Assembly (NCBI RefSeq): GCF_001424945.1
Contig: NZ_LMCW01000001.1
Span: 404,025-468,024, forward strand
DNA from: Rhizobium sp. Root1203
Lineage (GTDB): Bacteria; Pseudomonadota; Alphaproteobacteria; Rhizobiales; Rhizobiaceae
DNA length: 64,000 nucleotides
Direction of reading: 5' to 3'
Positions 28,824-37,495 of this stretch are shown here, piece after piece. Position 1 is the first letter of the stretch. The number at the start of each line of letters is the position of its first letter. The position numbers and the translations under genes are program-made. A model generated the notes under the pieces. It made no database searches, had not been told where the DNA came from, and saw only the letters and a list, made by a program, of their open reading frames with translations.

Positions 28824-29207
28824 ATGAACGACGACAACGCGCATTTCCCGCCCGTCGATCCGGTGAAAACCGGCCTCAAGGGCTGCTGCCCGCGCTGCGG
28901 CCAGGGCAAGCTTTTCGACGGCCTGTTGTCGCTCAAGCCGCGCTGCGCCGCCTGCCGGCTCGATTATTCCTTCGCAGACGCCGGCGATGGGCCGGCAGTC
29001 TTCGTTATCCTGATTGTCGGCTTCATCGTCATCGGTTCGGTGCTCTGGCTGGAGGTGAATTATTCGCCACCGATCTGGCTGCACATTCTTCTCTTCGGCC
29101 CGCTGACGGTCATCCTTTCGTTGATTTGGCTGCGCTGGTGCAAGGGGATCCTGATCGCCATGCAGTACCGCCACAATGCCCGCGAAGGACGCCTTTCCCG
29201 TGACTGA
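28824..29207 (+). CDS. DUF983 membrane protein with zinc-ribbon-like N terminus
   Basis: This 127-residue protein starts at the ATG at 28824, with GGAAGGAT upstream. The N-terminal half has two CxxC pairs (GCCPRCGQGKLF and RCAACRLDY), which suggest a metal- or redox-binding ribbon. Two transmembrane helices follow (AVFVILIVGFIVIGSVLWL and LHILLFGPLTVILSLIWL). DUF983 proteins in alphaproteobacteria sit in cta operons, and this one overlaps surf1. A role in oxidase biogenesis is likely by position, but the molecular job is unknown. Confidence 0.85.
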   Translation: MNDDNAHFPPVDPVKTGLKGCCPRCGQGKLFDGLLSLKPRCAACRLDYSFADAGDGPAVFVILIVGFIVIGSVLWLEVNYSPPIWLHILLFGPLTVILSLIWLRWCKGILIAMQYRHNAREGRLSRD

Positions 29208-29955
29208 CATTCAACACCCGGCGCCTCGCCGCAAGCTGCCGGTCCTGACCGGCATCGCGGTTGTGATCGCGCTTGCCATCCTCGTCACGCTCGGCACATG
29301 GCAGGTCGAGCGCCTTCACTGGAAGGAAGGCCTGCTTGCCGACATCGCCGAGCGCCGCGAGACGCCGCCGGTTCCGCTGACCGATATCGAGGCGATGGCG
29401 GCCAAGGGCGGCGACATCGAATATCGCCGGGTGACCGCCAGCGGAGTCTACGACAACAGCCGCGAGCGGCATTTCTTCGCCACCTGGCGCGGCCAGACCG
29501 GCTATTACATTTACACGCCGCTGCAGCTTGCCGACGGCCGCTACCTCTTCGTCAATCGCGGCTTCGTTCCCTATGACAACAAGGAACCGGAAATGCGAAT
29601 GCAGGGTCAGCTGACCGACCAGCAGTCGATTGCCGGCCTTGCGCGCGCCAGGCTTCCGGGCAAGCCTTCATGGGTCGTGCCTGACAACGACATCCCCAAG
29701 AATATCTTCTACTGGAAGGATCTCGACGTCATGGCGTCGAGCGTCGGGCTCGACAGGGCAAGCGTCGTCCCCTTCTTCGTCGATGCCGACGATACGCCCA
29801 ATCCCAAGGGGTTGCCGATCGGCGGCGTCACCGAGGTCGATCTGCCGAACAACCACCTGCAGTATGCCTTCACCTGGTATGGATTGGCCGCGACGCTGGT
29901 CGTGATCGTCGCCGTTGCCCGGTTGCGCAGGCGCGGCAACCCGCCAGCGCAATAG
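29200..29955 (+). CDS. SURF1 family cytochrome oxidase assembly factor
   Basis: This 251-residue protein has an N-terminal helix (LPVLTGIAVVIALAILVTLGTWQVERLHWKE) that contains the GTWQ-x-R-x2-WK motif typical of SURF1. A periplasmic domain follows with ATWRGQTGYYIYTPLQLADGRYLFVNRGFVP (GYxxxTPL and VNRGFVP), and a C-terminal helix has HLQYAFTWYGLAATLVVIVAVA. It helps insert heme a into subunit I. The start chosen is GTG 29200, with AAGGA 8 nt before it, overlapping the DUF983 stop. An ATG at 29176 is also open. Confidence 0.92.
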   Translation: MTDIQHPAPRRKLPVLTGIAVVIALAILVTLGTWQVERLHWKEGLLADIAERRETPPVPLTDIEAMAAKGGDIEYRRVTASGVYDNSRERHFFATWRGQTGYYIYTPLQLADGRYLFVNRGFVPYDNKEPEMRMQGQLTDQQSIAGLARARLPGKPSWVVPDNDIPKNIFYWKDLDVMASSVGLDRASVVPFFVDADDTPNPKGLPIGGVTEVDLPNNHLQYAFTWYGLAATLVVIVAVARLRRRGNPPAQ

Positions 29956-30047
29956 TATCGCTTCAAATCTCACCCATATTGAGCTAGAGGATCAACGGAT
30001 CCCGGAAACGGGTGGCTGCCTGTGGAGTTCGGTTCTCTCCAAACTCT

Positions 30048-30182
30048 CCCTCATTCCTGTGCTTGTCACAGGAATCCAGTGCGCCCAAGTCCTTGGGCGC
30101 GGGAGATTGTTTGGGCGAGGCGAATTGTTCACGGCGCGGACGCGCCGTGGCTGGATTCCTGTGACGAGCACAGGAATGAGGG
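30048..30182. repeat. Palindromic mosaic repeat family A, copy A1
   Basis: The 32-nt left arm (30048-30079) and right arm (30151-30182) are inverted repeats with 31 of 32 positions identical. Each arm is itself a hairpin (ATTCCTGTG/CACAGGAAT). Between them lie two more perfect hairpins: GCGCCCAAG/CTTGGGCGC at 30081-30100 and CGGCGCG/CGCGCCG at 30132-30147. The whole can fold as a multi-branched cruciform. It ends 19 nt before the ispH start codon. It resembles rhizobial intergenic mosaic elements (RIME-like), though the exact family name is not confirmed. Confidence 0.88.
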
Positions 30183-30201
30183 AACGTATGACGGAACAGA
30201 C

Positions 30202-31203
30202 ATGAATATCGCAGCGAAACCTCCTTTGACGATCAGGCTTTGCGGGCCGCGCGGCTTCTGTGCCGGCGTCGACCGCGCCATCCAGATTGTCGTGCTGGCG
30301 CTGAAATCCTATGGCGCGCCGGTCTATGTCCGCCATGAGATCGTGCACAATCGCTATGTCGTCGAAGGACTGGAAGCCAAGGGCGCCGTCTTCGTCGAGG
30401 AGCTGAACGAGATCCCGGAAGAGCATCGAGCACAGCCCGTCGTCTTCTCCGCGCACGGTGTGCCGAAATCGGTTCCGGAAGATGCGAGCGCCCGCAATCT
30501 CTTCTATCTCGACGCCACGTGTCCGCTGGTCTCCAAGGTCCACAAGCAGGCCATGCGCCACAACAGGCTCGGCCGCCACGTGATCCTCATCGGCCACGCC
30601 GGCCATCCGGAAGTGATCGGCACCATGGGACAGCTGCCGGAAGGGTCCGTTTCGCTGATCGAGACGGTCGAGGATGCGGACGTCTATGTCCCTGCCGATC
30701 CCGACAACATGGGCTACGTCACCCAGACGACGCTTTCCGTCGACGATACCGCCGGCGTCATCGCGCGCCTGCAGGAGCGCTTTCCCAACCTGACGGCGCC
30801 GGCCGCCGATTCCATCTGCTACGCCACGACGAACCGCCAGGAGGTCGTCAAGCAGGCGGCGCCCGGCTGCGATCTCTTCATCATCGTCGGCGCACCGAAC
30901 TCGTCCAACTCCAAGCGGCTCGTCGAAGTGGCGCTCCGCGCAGGAGCGAAGAAGTCGATTCTGGTCCAGCGGGCCTCCGAGCTGGATTGGAGCGAGATCG
31001 GCTCGATCTCGACGCTCGGCCTTTCGGCCGGCGCCTCGGCACCGGAGGTGATCGTCAACGAGATCATCGAGGCATTCCGGACGCGGTTCGACGCGAAGGT
31101 CGAGCTTGCCGAAACCGTCCAGGAGAACGAGCATTTCCTCGTCAACCGCGAACTGCGCAGCATCGAGCTGACATCGGCCGACATGGCGTTCGTGAATGGG
31201 TGA
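30202..31203 (+). CDS. ispH: 4-hydroxy-3-methylbut-2-enyl diphosphate reductase
   Basis: This 333-residue iron-sulfur enzyme (LytB) makes IPP and DMAPP in the last step of the MEP pathway. The three cluster cysteines are in [14 protein letters not shown] (the first Cys), [13 protein letters not shown] and [11 protein letters not shown]. Also conserved are [13 protein letters not shown] (with the substrate His), [26 protein letters not shown] and [15 protein letters not shown]. The frame stays open upstream through repeat A1, but the protein starts at the ATG at 30202 (MNIAAKPPL), with ACGGAACAG before it. The two repeat copies flank the gene. Confidence 0.96.
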   Translation: MNIAAKPPLTIRLCGPRGFCAGVDRAIQIVVLALKSYGAPVYVRHEIVHNRYVVEGLEAKGAVFVEELNEIPEEHRAQPVVFSAHGVPKSVPEDASARNLFYLDATCPLVSKVHKQAMRHNRLGRHVILIGHAGHPEVIGTMGQLPEGSVSLIETVEDADVYVPADPDNMGYVTQTTLSVDDTAGVIARLQERFPNLTAPAADSICYATTNRQEVVKQAAPGCDLFIIVGAPNSSNSKRLVEVALRAGAKKSILVQRASELDWSEIGSISTLGLSAGASAPEVIVNEIIEAFRTRFDAKVELAETVQENEHFLVNRELRSIELTSADMAFVNG

Positions 31204-31236
31204 GGGGTGGATGGTGTTCAAGGTCCAAACGCACCA

Positions 31237-31371
31237 CTCATTCCTGTGCTCGTCACAGGAATCCAGTGCGCCCAAGTCCTTGGGCGCGGAAAACTCTTCC
31301 TCCAAAAAGGGCAGGTCATTCACGGCGCGGCCGCGCCGTGGCTGGATTCCTGTGACAAGCACAGGAATGAG
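31237..31371. repeat. Palindromic mosaic repeat family A, copy A2
   Basis: Inverted arms at 31237-31266 and 31342-31371 match those of A1 apart from single-base changes in the hairpin loops. The inner hairpins GCGCCCAAG/CTTGGGCGC and CGGCGCG/CGCGCCG (here CGGCGCGGCCGCGCCG) are also kept. The stretch between these inner hairpins differs from A1 (AAACTCTTCCTCC instead of GAGATTGTTTGGGC), as expected of a mosaic element. It starts 33 nt after the ispH stop. Confidence 0.88.
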
Positions 31372-31452
31372 GGCTTAGTAGACGTCGGCGCGTTGACGCC
31401 ACCGCAGTTCAGACCCGCAATTTCCTTGACCCGTTTGCAATGAGAGCCCGCC

Positions 31453-32418
31453 TTGGCAGTCTACACCGATATTTCCGAAGACGATTTGAAGTGGTTCCTG
31501 ACGGAATACGATACCGGCACTTTGCTGTCCTACAAGGGGATCGCGGAAGGCGTCGAGAATTCGAATTTCCTCCTCCACACCTCCACGGATCCGCTGATCC
31601 TGACGCTCTACGAAAAGCGCGTGGAGAAGAACGACCTGCCCTTCTTCCTCGGCCTGATGCAGCATCTGGCGGCGCGCGGCCTCTCCTGCCCGCTGCCGCT
31701 GCCGCGCAGGGACGGCGCGCTGCTTGGAACGCTGTCCGACCGCCCGGCCGCGCTGATTTCATTCCTCGAGGGCATGTGGCTGCGCAAGCCAGAAGCCAGG
31801 CACTGCCGCGAGGTCGGCAAGGCGCTGGCGCAGATGCATGTCGCCGCCGAGGGCTTTGAACTCAAGCGGCCGAATGCGCTCTCCGTCGGCGGCTGGCAGG
31901 AACTCTGGGAAAAGTCCGAAGCCCGTGCCGACGAAGTTGAAAAGGGCCTGCAGAACGAAGTCCGAAGCGAGTTGCAGTTTCTGTCGGCCCATTGGCCGAA
32001 GGAGCTGCCGGCCGGCGTCATCCACGCCGACCTGTTTCCCGATAACGTCTTCTTCCTCGGCGACGAACTCTCGGGCCTGATCGATTTCTACTTCGCCTGT
32101 AACGATCTGCTCGCCTACGACGTCTCGATCATTCTGAACGCCTGGTGCTTCGAGAAGGATGGCGCCTACAACATCACCAAGGGCACGGCGATGCTGGAGG
32201 GATACCAGAGCGTCCGTCCGTTGGGCGAGGCCGAACTTGCGGCCCTTCCGATCCTCTCGCGCGGCTCCGCGTTGCGCTTCTTCCTGACGCGGCTCTACGA
32301 CTGGCTGACGACGCCTGAAGGCGCGATGGTCACCAAGAAGGATCCGCTCGAGTACCTGCGCAAGCTGCGCTTCCACCGCCAGATATCCTCGGCCGCCGAA
32401 TATGGGCTTTCCGCATGA
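31453..32418 (+). CDS. thrB: Homoserine kinase (ThrB, APH-fold type)
   Basis: This 321-residue kinase of the aminoglycoside phosphotransferase fold phosphorylates homoserine for threonine synthesis. Motifs are the nucleotide loop [20 protein letters not shown] (about residues 24-43), then [30 protein letters not shown] with the catalytic Asp of the HxDxxxxN loop (about 188-200), and [20 protein letters not shown] with the metal Asp. The start is TTG 31453 ([16 protein letters not shown]), the only start at the conserved N terminus. It overlaps rnhA by 4 nt. The partner thrC is 16 kb away. Confidence 0.93.
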   Translation: MAVYTDISEDDLKWFLTEYDTGTLLSYKGIAEGVENSNFLLHTSTDPLILTLYEKRVEKNDLPFFLGLMQHLAARGLSCPLPLPRRDGALLGTLSDRPAALISFLEGMWLRKPEARHCREVGKALAQMHVAAEGFELKRPNALSVGGWQELWEKSEARADEVEKGLQNEVRSELQFLSAHWPKELPAGVIHADLFPDNVFFLGDELSGLIDFYFACNDLLAYDVSIILNAWCFEKDGAYNITKGTAMLEGYQSVRPLGEAELAALPILSRGSALRFFLTRLYDWLTTPEGAMVTKKDPLEYLRKLRFHRQISSAAEYGLSA

Positions 32419-32855
32419 AGCACGTCGATATCTTCACCGATGGAGCCTGCTCCGGCAATCCCGGTCCCGGCGGCTGGGGCGCGGTCCTGCGTTACGGCGA
32501 TGTCGAAAAGGAACTTTTCGGCGGCGAAGCCGACACGACCAACAACCGCATGGAGCTGCTGGCGGCGATTTCGGCTTTGACGGCGCTGAAGAGCCCTTGC
32601 GAGGTCGATCTCTATACCGACTCCAAATATGTCATGGACGGCATTTCGAAATGGATCTTCGGCTGGAAGAAGAACGGCTGGAAGACCGCCGACAAGAAGC
32701 CGGTCAAGAACGCCGAGCTCTGGCAAGCGCTTGAAGAAGCGCGCAACCGGCACAAGGTGACGCTCCACTGGGTCAAGGGCCACGCCGGCCACGCCGAAAA
32801 CGAGCGCGCCGACGAGCTTGCCCGCAAGGGCATGGAGCCGTTCAAGAAGCGCTAG
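32415..32855 (+). CDS. rnhA: Ribonuclease HI
   Basis: This 146-residue enzyme cuts the RNA strand of RNA-DNA hybrids. It has the RNase H DEDD residues: [21 protein letters not shown] (first Asp), [13 protein letters not shown] (Glu), [12 protein letters not shown] (second Asp) and [14 protein letters not shown] (last Asp), with the catalytic loop His in [11 protein letters not shown]. The basic handle region [14 protein letters not shown] is intact. It overlaps thrB by ATGA, the usual thrB-rnhA order in rhizobia. Confidence 0.96.
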   Translation: MKHVDIFTDGACSGNPGPGGWGAVLRYGDVEKELFGGEADTTNNRMELLAAISALTALKSPCEVDLYTDSKYVMDGISKWIFGWKKNGWKTADKKPVKNAELWQALEEARNRHKVTLHWVKGHAGHAENERADELARKGMEPFKKR

Positions 32856-32861
32856 AACTTC

Positions 32862-32929
32862 GGGCCGGGAACTGTGCAAAAACAAGGATATGGAGCGCTT
32901 CCCGGAATCAATCGGGAAAGCAGTTCCGC
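32862..32929. repeat. Possible degenerate copy (B3) of repeat family B
   Basis: The stretch GCAAAAACAAGGATATGGAG followed by a GCTTCCCG/CGGGAAAGC hairpin and GTTCC resembles the 3' half of the copy at 33823, where a similar purine-rich lead (GTAAAATCAAAAAGATAGAG) precedes a TTTCCGC/GCGGAAA hairpin. Primary identity is low, but the layout is the same. It lies between rnhA and the EEP gene. Confidence 0.4.
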
Positions 32930-32948
32930 AGATACGGGGAGGGATGCG

Positions 32949-33752
32949 GTGCGCATAATCTCGTTGAACGCCTGGGGCGGCAAGCTGCACGCTGCCCTGA
33001 TGCCGTATCTGAGGAAGGCCGATCCCGACGTGATCTGCCTGCAGGAAGTCACGCGGTCGGCGTCGGTTTCGAGCGATTGGCTGGAGTATCGGGACGGCAG
33101 CCATGTCCTGCCTCAGCGCGCCAATCTCTTCGACGAGATCAGGGCCGTTCTACCCGCGCATGACGCCTTCTTCGCGCCGATGGCACGCGGCAAGCTGTTC
33201 GCGGGCGACACAGAAGTGTGGTCCGAGTTCGGCCTCGCCACCTTCGTCCGCCGGACGCTTCCTGTCATCGGCCATGCGATGGACTTCGTGCACGGCGGTT
33301 TCTCCGCCGACGGCTACGGACCGCATCCCCGCGCACGCAACGCGCAGTGCATCCGTCTCTTCGACTACGCCGCCGGCCGTCCTGTGACGGTTGCCCAGCT
33401 TCACGGGCTGCGCGATCTTGCCGGCAAGGGCGATACGCCGGCGCGCCATGCTCAGGCCGCGGCCCTGGTCGCGTTGATCGAGCGCGTCTGGTACGAGGGT
33501 GAGCAGTTGGTTGTCTGCGGCGATTTCAATGTCCTGCCGGGCAGCATCACCTTCGAGGCGCTTGACGAACTCGGCCTGACCGACCTCGTGGTGTCGCGCG
33601 GTCACACGGATACCCGAACCTCGCACTACGCAAAAGAAGGCCGCTTCGCAGACTACATGCTGGTCACGTCCAATGTGGAGGTTACCGCCTTCGACGTCGT
33701 CGCGCAGCCGGAAGTCTCCGACCACCGCGCGCTGCTGCTCGAGATCGCATAG
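32949..33752 (+). CDS. Endonuclease/exonuclease/phosphatase family protein
   Basis: This 267-residue EEP-fold protein begins VRIISLNAWGGKLHAALMPYLRKADPDVICLQEVT, with the metal Asn and Glu. VVCGDFNVLPGSITFE (Asp/Asn pair) and the terminal FADYMLVTSNVEV ... PEVSDHRALLLEIA with the catalytic SDH motif complete the site. The family includes exonuclease III, sphingomyelinases and inositol phosphatases. No signal peptide is seen, and the substrate is unknown. The start is GTG 32949, after a GGGGAGGGA ribosome site. Frames upstream (32874) would run through the possible repeat B3. Confidence 0.83.
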   Translation: MRIISLNAWGGKLHAALMPYLRKADPDVICLQEVTRSASVSSDWLEYRDGSHVLPQRANLFDEIRAVLPAHDAFFAPMARGKLFAGDTEVWSEFGLATFVRRTLPVIGHAMDFVHGGFSADGYGPHPRARNAQCIRLFDYAAGRPVTVAQLHGLRDLAGKGDTPARHAQAAALVALIERVWYEGEQLVVCGDFNVLPGSITFEALDELGLTDLVVSRGHTDTRTSHYAKEGRFADYMLVTSNVEVTAFDVVAQPEVSDHRALLLEIA

Positions 33753-33822
33753 CGGGATTCCAGAAAAGATGACGCGGCGGATGCGCTACGCACCCACCGC
33801 GTCGAGCCTTGGGAGGCTTAGG

Positions 33823-33923
33823 GAGCAATTCCAGCGAAAGTGCGAAGCGGTCTTGCGTCCGGAATTGCGTAAAATCAAAAAGATAGAGCGTTTCCGCGAT
33901 TCGAAGAAAAGCGGAAATGCTCC
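33823..33923. repeat. Palindromic repeat family B, copy B1
   Basis: The 5' half has GCAATTCC (33825-33832) inverted as GGAATTGC around a 28-nt spacer. The 3' half has GAGCGTTTCCGC inverted as GCGGAAATGCTC with only one G-T wobble, around a GATTCGAAGAAAA loop. The same order recurs at 43379-43475. The element sits between two convergent genes, the EEP protein and fdhA. I recall such sequences as widespread in Rhizobiaceae intergenic regions. Confidence 0.8.
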
Positions 33924-33928
33924 AAGTC

Positions 33929-35119
33929 TCAGGCAGCCTTCGCCACGTCCCCGTGCGGATCGAGCACGAACTTGGTGGCCGCCCCCTGATCGAACAGTTC
34001 GTAGCCCTGAACTGCGTCTTCCAGCGGGATGACCTTCGCATTGACGATGTCGGCAATCGGCAGGCGGTCGTGCAGGATCGCCTGCATCAGCTGGCGATTG
34101 TACTTCAGGACGGGGGTCTGGCCGGTGTGGAAGGACTGCGCCTTTGCCCAGCCGAGGCCGAAGCGCAGCGCGAGGTTGCCGTGTTTGGCGGCATTGTCGA
34201 CTGCGCCGGGGTCCTCGGTGACGTAGAGGCCGGGAATGCCGATCGATCCGGCGGCACGGGTGATATCCATCATCTGGTTGAGCACGATCGCCGGCTGCTC
34301 GCCGCCACTGTGGCCGCGTGCCTCGAAGCCGACGGCGTCGATGGCGCTGTCCACCTCGTTGGTGCCCGTCACCTGCGCAATCATGTCGCCGAGACGATCG
34401 CTCTTCGAGAGGTCGATCGGCTCGAAGCCTACTTTGGCGGCATGCGCCAGGCGATCCTTGTTGAAGTCGCCGATCATGACGACGGCTGCTCCGAGGATAC
34501 GGGCCGAAGCGGCCGCCGCGAGCCCGACCGGGCCGGCACCGGCGACATAGACGGTCGACCCGACACCGACACCCGCCCTGACGGCGCCGTGAAAGCCGGT
34601 CGGCAGGATGTCGGAGAGCATGGTCAGATCGCGAATCTTCGCCATCGCCCTGTCGCGGTCCGGAATTTTCAGAAGGTTGAAATCGGCATAGGGGATGGTG
34701 ACGTAGCGGGCCTGGCCGCCGATCCAGCCGCCCATGTCGACATAGCCGTAGGCGCCGCCGGCGCGCGACGGATTGACCGTCAGGCAGACACCGGTGTCCT
34801 GCTCCTTGCAGCAGCGGCAGCGGCCGCAGGCGACGTTGAACGGGACGGAGACGATGTCGCCGACAGCGAGCATCTCGACATCGACGCCCTTCTCGATGAT
34901 CTCGCCGGTGATTTCGTGGCCGAGAACCAGCCCCGGCATGGCAGTGGTGCGGCCGCGCACCATGTGCTGATCCGATCCGCAGATATTGGTCGAAACGACC
35001 CTCAGGATGACGCCATGCTCGATACGGCGGCCATCGGGCGCCTCGAGCTTCGGATCGTCGATGTCGTGGATCTCGACCTTGCCTGGCCGCATGTAGACGA
35101 CGCCTCGGTTCTTGCTCAT
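33929..35119 (-). CDS. fdhA: Glutathione-independent formaldehyde dehydrogenase
   Basis: This 396-residue zinc medium-chain dehydrogenase has the catalytic zinc region STNICGSDQHMVRGRT and GLVLGHEITGEI (Cys, His, Glu), and the structural zinc lobe CGRCRCCKEQDTGVC with four Cys. GSTVYVAGAGPVGLAAAASARILGA is the NAD site, followed by VIGDFNKDRLAHA and AIDAVGFEARGH. The long insertion before and after the NAD site is typical of the FdhA class of Pseudomonas putida, which oxidises formaldehyde to formate without glutathione and keeps NAD bound. The ATG at 35119 is preceded by GGAGATGAAA. Confidence 0.9.
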   Translation of the reverse strand: MSKNRGVVYMRPGKVEIHDIDDPKLEAPDGRRIEHGVILRVVSTNICGSDQHMVRGRTTAMPGLVLGHEITGEIIEKGVDVEMLAVGDIVSVPFNVACGRCRCCKEQDTGVCLTVNPSRAGGAYGYVDMGGWIGGQARYVTIPYADFNLLKIPDRDRAMAKIRDLTMLSDILPTGFHGAVRAGVGVGSTVYVAGAGPVGLAAAASARILGAAVVMIGDFNKDRLAHAAKVGFEPIDLSKSDRLGDMIAQVTGTNEVDSAIDAVGFEARGHSGGEQPAIVLNQMMDITRAAGSIGIPGLYVTEDPGAVDNAAKHGNLALRFGLGWAKAQSFHTGQTPVLKYNRQLMQAILHDRLPIADIVNAKVIPLEDAVQGYELFDQGAATKFVLDPHGDVAKAA

Positions 35120-35359
35120 TTTCATCTCCTCCGTTGAAAATGCTGTCATCCGCGTACGGCTCCTCTTCCGTACGCAGTCGATCGCCGCAGCTTAATCCAG
35201 AACGGGCGGCGGGTCGTTCCGTTTACGACGGTTTGGACGCCGGAAATGGCCGCGACCCAGATGCTTGCGCACTTCGCGCGGACACCGCCCGACCTTTGTT
35301 GCTTGCCCTGTCATGTTTTCCCTTTATTGTGCCCGCGATATCATTCGGGAGGTCACCAT

Positions 35360-35668
35360 ATGATCCTGCACTGCGTGCTGATGCGGCTGAAGGCCGCTAT
35401 GTCGGGTGAAGAGAAGCAGTCCTTGTTCGAATCGATCGTCGCGCTGAAGCAGCTCATCCCTGGCATTCTCGACATCAAGCACGGCCCGAACGTGTCGCCG
35501 GAAGGCCTGCATGCCGGTTTTGTCGATGGTTTTGCCGTGACTTTCGAAAGTCCGGAGGCTCGCGACGTCTATCTCGTCCATCCCGACCATGTGGCCGTCG
35601 GCGAGCGCATCGTCTCGTCGACGGACGGGGGCCTGGGTGGGCTGATCGTGTTCGATCTCCAGGTCTAG
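35360..35668 (+). CDS. Dabb (stress-responsive alpha/beta-barrel) domain protein
   Basis: This 102-residue protein is a single Dabb domain: MILHCVLMRLKAAMSGEEKQSLFESIVALKQLIPGILDIKHGPNVSPEG, FVDGFAVTFESPEARDVYLVHPDHVAVGERIVSS, with the HPxH motif. Dimeric alpha-beta barrel proteins of this group bind small molecules and are often induced by stress. The function is unknown. A clean CGGGAGGTCACC site precedes the ATG. It lies between fdhA (divergent) and the 3' end of aztC (convergent). Confidence 0.8.
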   Translation: MILHCVLMRLKAAMSGEEKQSLFESIVALKQLIPGILDIKHGPNVSPEGLHAGFVDGFAVTFESPEARDVYLVHPDHVAVGERIVSSTDGGLGGLIVFDLQV

Positions 35669-35707
35669 GGTTCGCCACGTCTGGGGATCAGCCGGTCGTT
35701 CCGGCCG

Positions 35708-36607
35708 TCAGCTGGATTTCGCCATCGCGGCGGAGATCTGGTTGACGTTGTAGCGGAACATCGTCTCATAGGTCGGTGCCGGTCCCTTGGCGTCGGACAG
35801 GGATTCGACGTACAGCTCGCCGCCAGGCTCCGCGCCGGTAGCCTTGGCCACTTGCTTGACGAGGCGGGAGTCGTTCGAGTTCTCGAAGAAATAGGTCTTC
35901 ACGTGCTCCGCCCTGATCTGCTCGATCAGCTTGGCGACGTCTGCGGCCGAGGCTTCGCTCTCGGTCGAGACCCCGAGCGGTGCCAGGAAGCCGACATCGT
36001 ACTCGCGGCCGAAATAGCCGAACGCATCGTGGCTGGTCAGCACCTTGCGGCGGCCGGCCGGTATCGTTGCGAATTTCGAACGCGCATAGGCATCGAGCTG
36101 ATCGAGCGTCTTGGTGTAGGCCTCGGCGTTGGCCTTGAAGGCGGCGGCATCCGCGGGGTCGGCGGCAGACAGGGCCTTCTCGATATTCGCTACCCAGACC
36201 TTCACATTGACAGGGCTGTTCCAGACATGCGGATCGGTGACGGTCCGGCCGTCCTCTTCCATGGTGCGGGTGTTGATCCCTTCGGAGGCGATGACCGGCC
36301 GGCCCTTGTAGCCTGATGCGCTGATCAGCCTGTCCATCCACCCCTCGAGGCCCTCGCCGCTGACGAAGGTGACCTTCGCTGCATTGAGGCTCTTGGCATC
36401 GGCAGGCGAAGGCTCGAATTCATGCGGGTCGCCGTTCGGACCGACGAGGCTGGTGACCTTCACATGCTCGCCGCCGACCTGCTTGACCACATCGGCAAGC
36501 ACGGTAAAGGAAGCGACGACCTTCAGCGTTTCGGCCGAGGCCGGCATGGCGGACAGGCTCACCAGCACGGGCAGCACAGTGGAAAGTAAAAGCCTGCGGG
36601 AAATCAT
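35708..36607 (-). CDS. aztC: Zinc ABC transporter periplasmic binding protein (AztC-like)
   Basis: This 299-residue cluster A-I metal-binding protein has a signal peptide (to about residue 25: LLLSTVLPVLVSLSAMPASA). Candidate metal ligands are the His of GPNGDPHEFEPSPADAKSL (about 62), His in DPHVWNSPVNVKVW (about 126), His in LTSHDAFGYFGREYD (about 192), and an acidic residue in FFENSNDSRLV. It lacks the His-rich loop of ZnuA, which is the AztC pattern. It should deliver Zn (or Mn) to the AztBA permease. No aztD-like chaperone gene follows, as the next gene is on the other strand. The double Zur-like box upstream of the operon argues for zinc. Confidence 0.85.
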   Translation of the reverse strand: MISRRLLLSTVLPVLVSLSAMPASAETLKVVASFTVLADVVKQVGGEHVKVTSLVGPNGDPHEFEPSPADAKSLNAAKVTFVSGEGLEGWMDRLISASGYKGRPVIASEGINTRTMEEDGRTVTDPHVWNSPVNVKVWVANIEKALSAADPADAAAFKANAEAYTKTLDQLDAYARSKFATIPAGRRKVLTSHDAFGYFGREYDVGFLAPLGVSTESEASAADVAKLIEQIRAEHVKTYFFENSNDSRLVKQVAKATGAEPGGELYVESLSDAKGPAPTYETMFRYNVNQISAAMAKSS

Positions 36608-36622
36608 GGGAGTCTCCTGTTG

Positions 36623-37495
36623 TCAGCCCTTCAGATGCGGGCGGGGGAAAAGGCGCCGGACAAGACCCGACGGTGCGAAGAAGATGGAAAAGCCGTAGAT
36701 CAGGGCAGCCGTCATGATAATCGTCGGCCCGGAGGCGAGCTCGAGATGGTAGGACGCGACCAGGCCGAGATAGCCGGAGGCCGTGGCGCTTGCGGCGGCA
36801 ACGCCCATCATCGACGGCAGGCTGCGCGACCAGAGCTGGGCGATCGCCGCCGGCAGCATCATCAGCCCAACCGCCATCAGCGTCCCGAGCGCCTGAAAGC
36901 TCGCAACGAGATTGAGAACGACGAGCAGCAGAAACAGGAAATGGTATGCAGAACCGCGGCCACCGATCGCGCGCAGGAAGCTCGGATCGAAGCACTCCAC
37001 GATGAGCGGCCTGTAGATGATGGCGAGGACCAGAAGCGTCAGCGAGGTGATGGCGCCGATCTGGTAGAGGGCAGGGGCGTCGATCGCTAGAATCGTACCG
37101 AAGAGCACGTGCAGCAGGTCGATGTTCGAGCCGCGCAGCGAGACGATCAGGACGCCGAGCGCAAGCGATGCCAGGTAGAAGCTGGCGAAGCTCGCATCCT
37201 CCTGCAGCACGGTGGAACGGCTGACGGCGCCCGACAGCAGCGCCACCGCGAGCCCGGCCACCAGCCCGCCGATGCCCATCGCCGTCAGCGACAGCGAGCC
37301 GGCGACGAGATAGCCGATTGCGGCACCCGGCAGGATGGCGTGGCTCATCGCATCGCCGACCAGGCTCATCCGCCGCAGCATCAGGAACACGCCGATCGGC
37401 CCCGATCCGAGGCCCAGGCAGAGGCAGGCGACAAGCGCCCGGCGCATGAAGCCGTAGTCGACGAACGGCGCGAGAAGCAGATCGTAGGCACTCAT
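36623..37495 (-). CDS. aztB: Zinc ABC transporter permease (AztB-like)
   Basis: This 290-residue ABC-3 family membrane protein has about eight to nine helices. It includes the conserved RMSLVGDAMSHAILPGAAIGYLVAG, SFYLASLALGVLIVSLRGSNIDLLHVLFGTILAID, and LMAVGLMMLPAAIAQLW stretches, the last being the ATPase-contact region. It moves metal from AztC across the inner membrane, using ATP hydrolysed by AztA. It overlaps the 3' end of aztA by 4 nt and precedes aztC by 15 nt. Confidence 0.88.
   Translation of the reverse strand: MSAYDLLLAPFVDYGFMRRALVACLCLGLGSGPIGVFLMLRRMSLVGDAMSHAILPGAAIGYLVAGSLSLTAMGIGGLVAGLAVALLSGAVSRSTVLQEDASFASFYLASLALGVLIVSLRGSNIDLLHVLFGTILAIDAPALYQIGAITSLTLLVLAIIYRPLIVECFDPSFLRAIGGRGSAYHFLFLLLVVLNLVASFQALGTLMAVGLMMLPAAIAQLWSRSLPSMMGVAAASATASGYLGLVASYHLELASGPTIIMTAALIYGFSIFFAPSGLVRRLFPRPHLKG

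Noticed and set aside
30022..30201. N-terminal extension of IspH through repeat A1
   Set aside because: The frame is open, but the sequence is the repeat itself. The conserved enzyme begins at the ATG at 30202.
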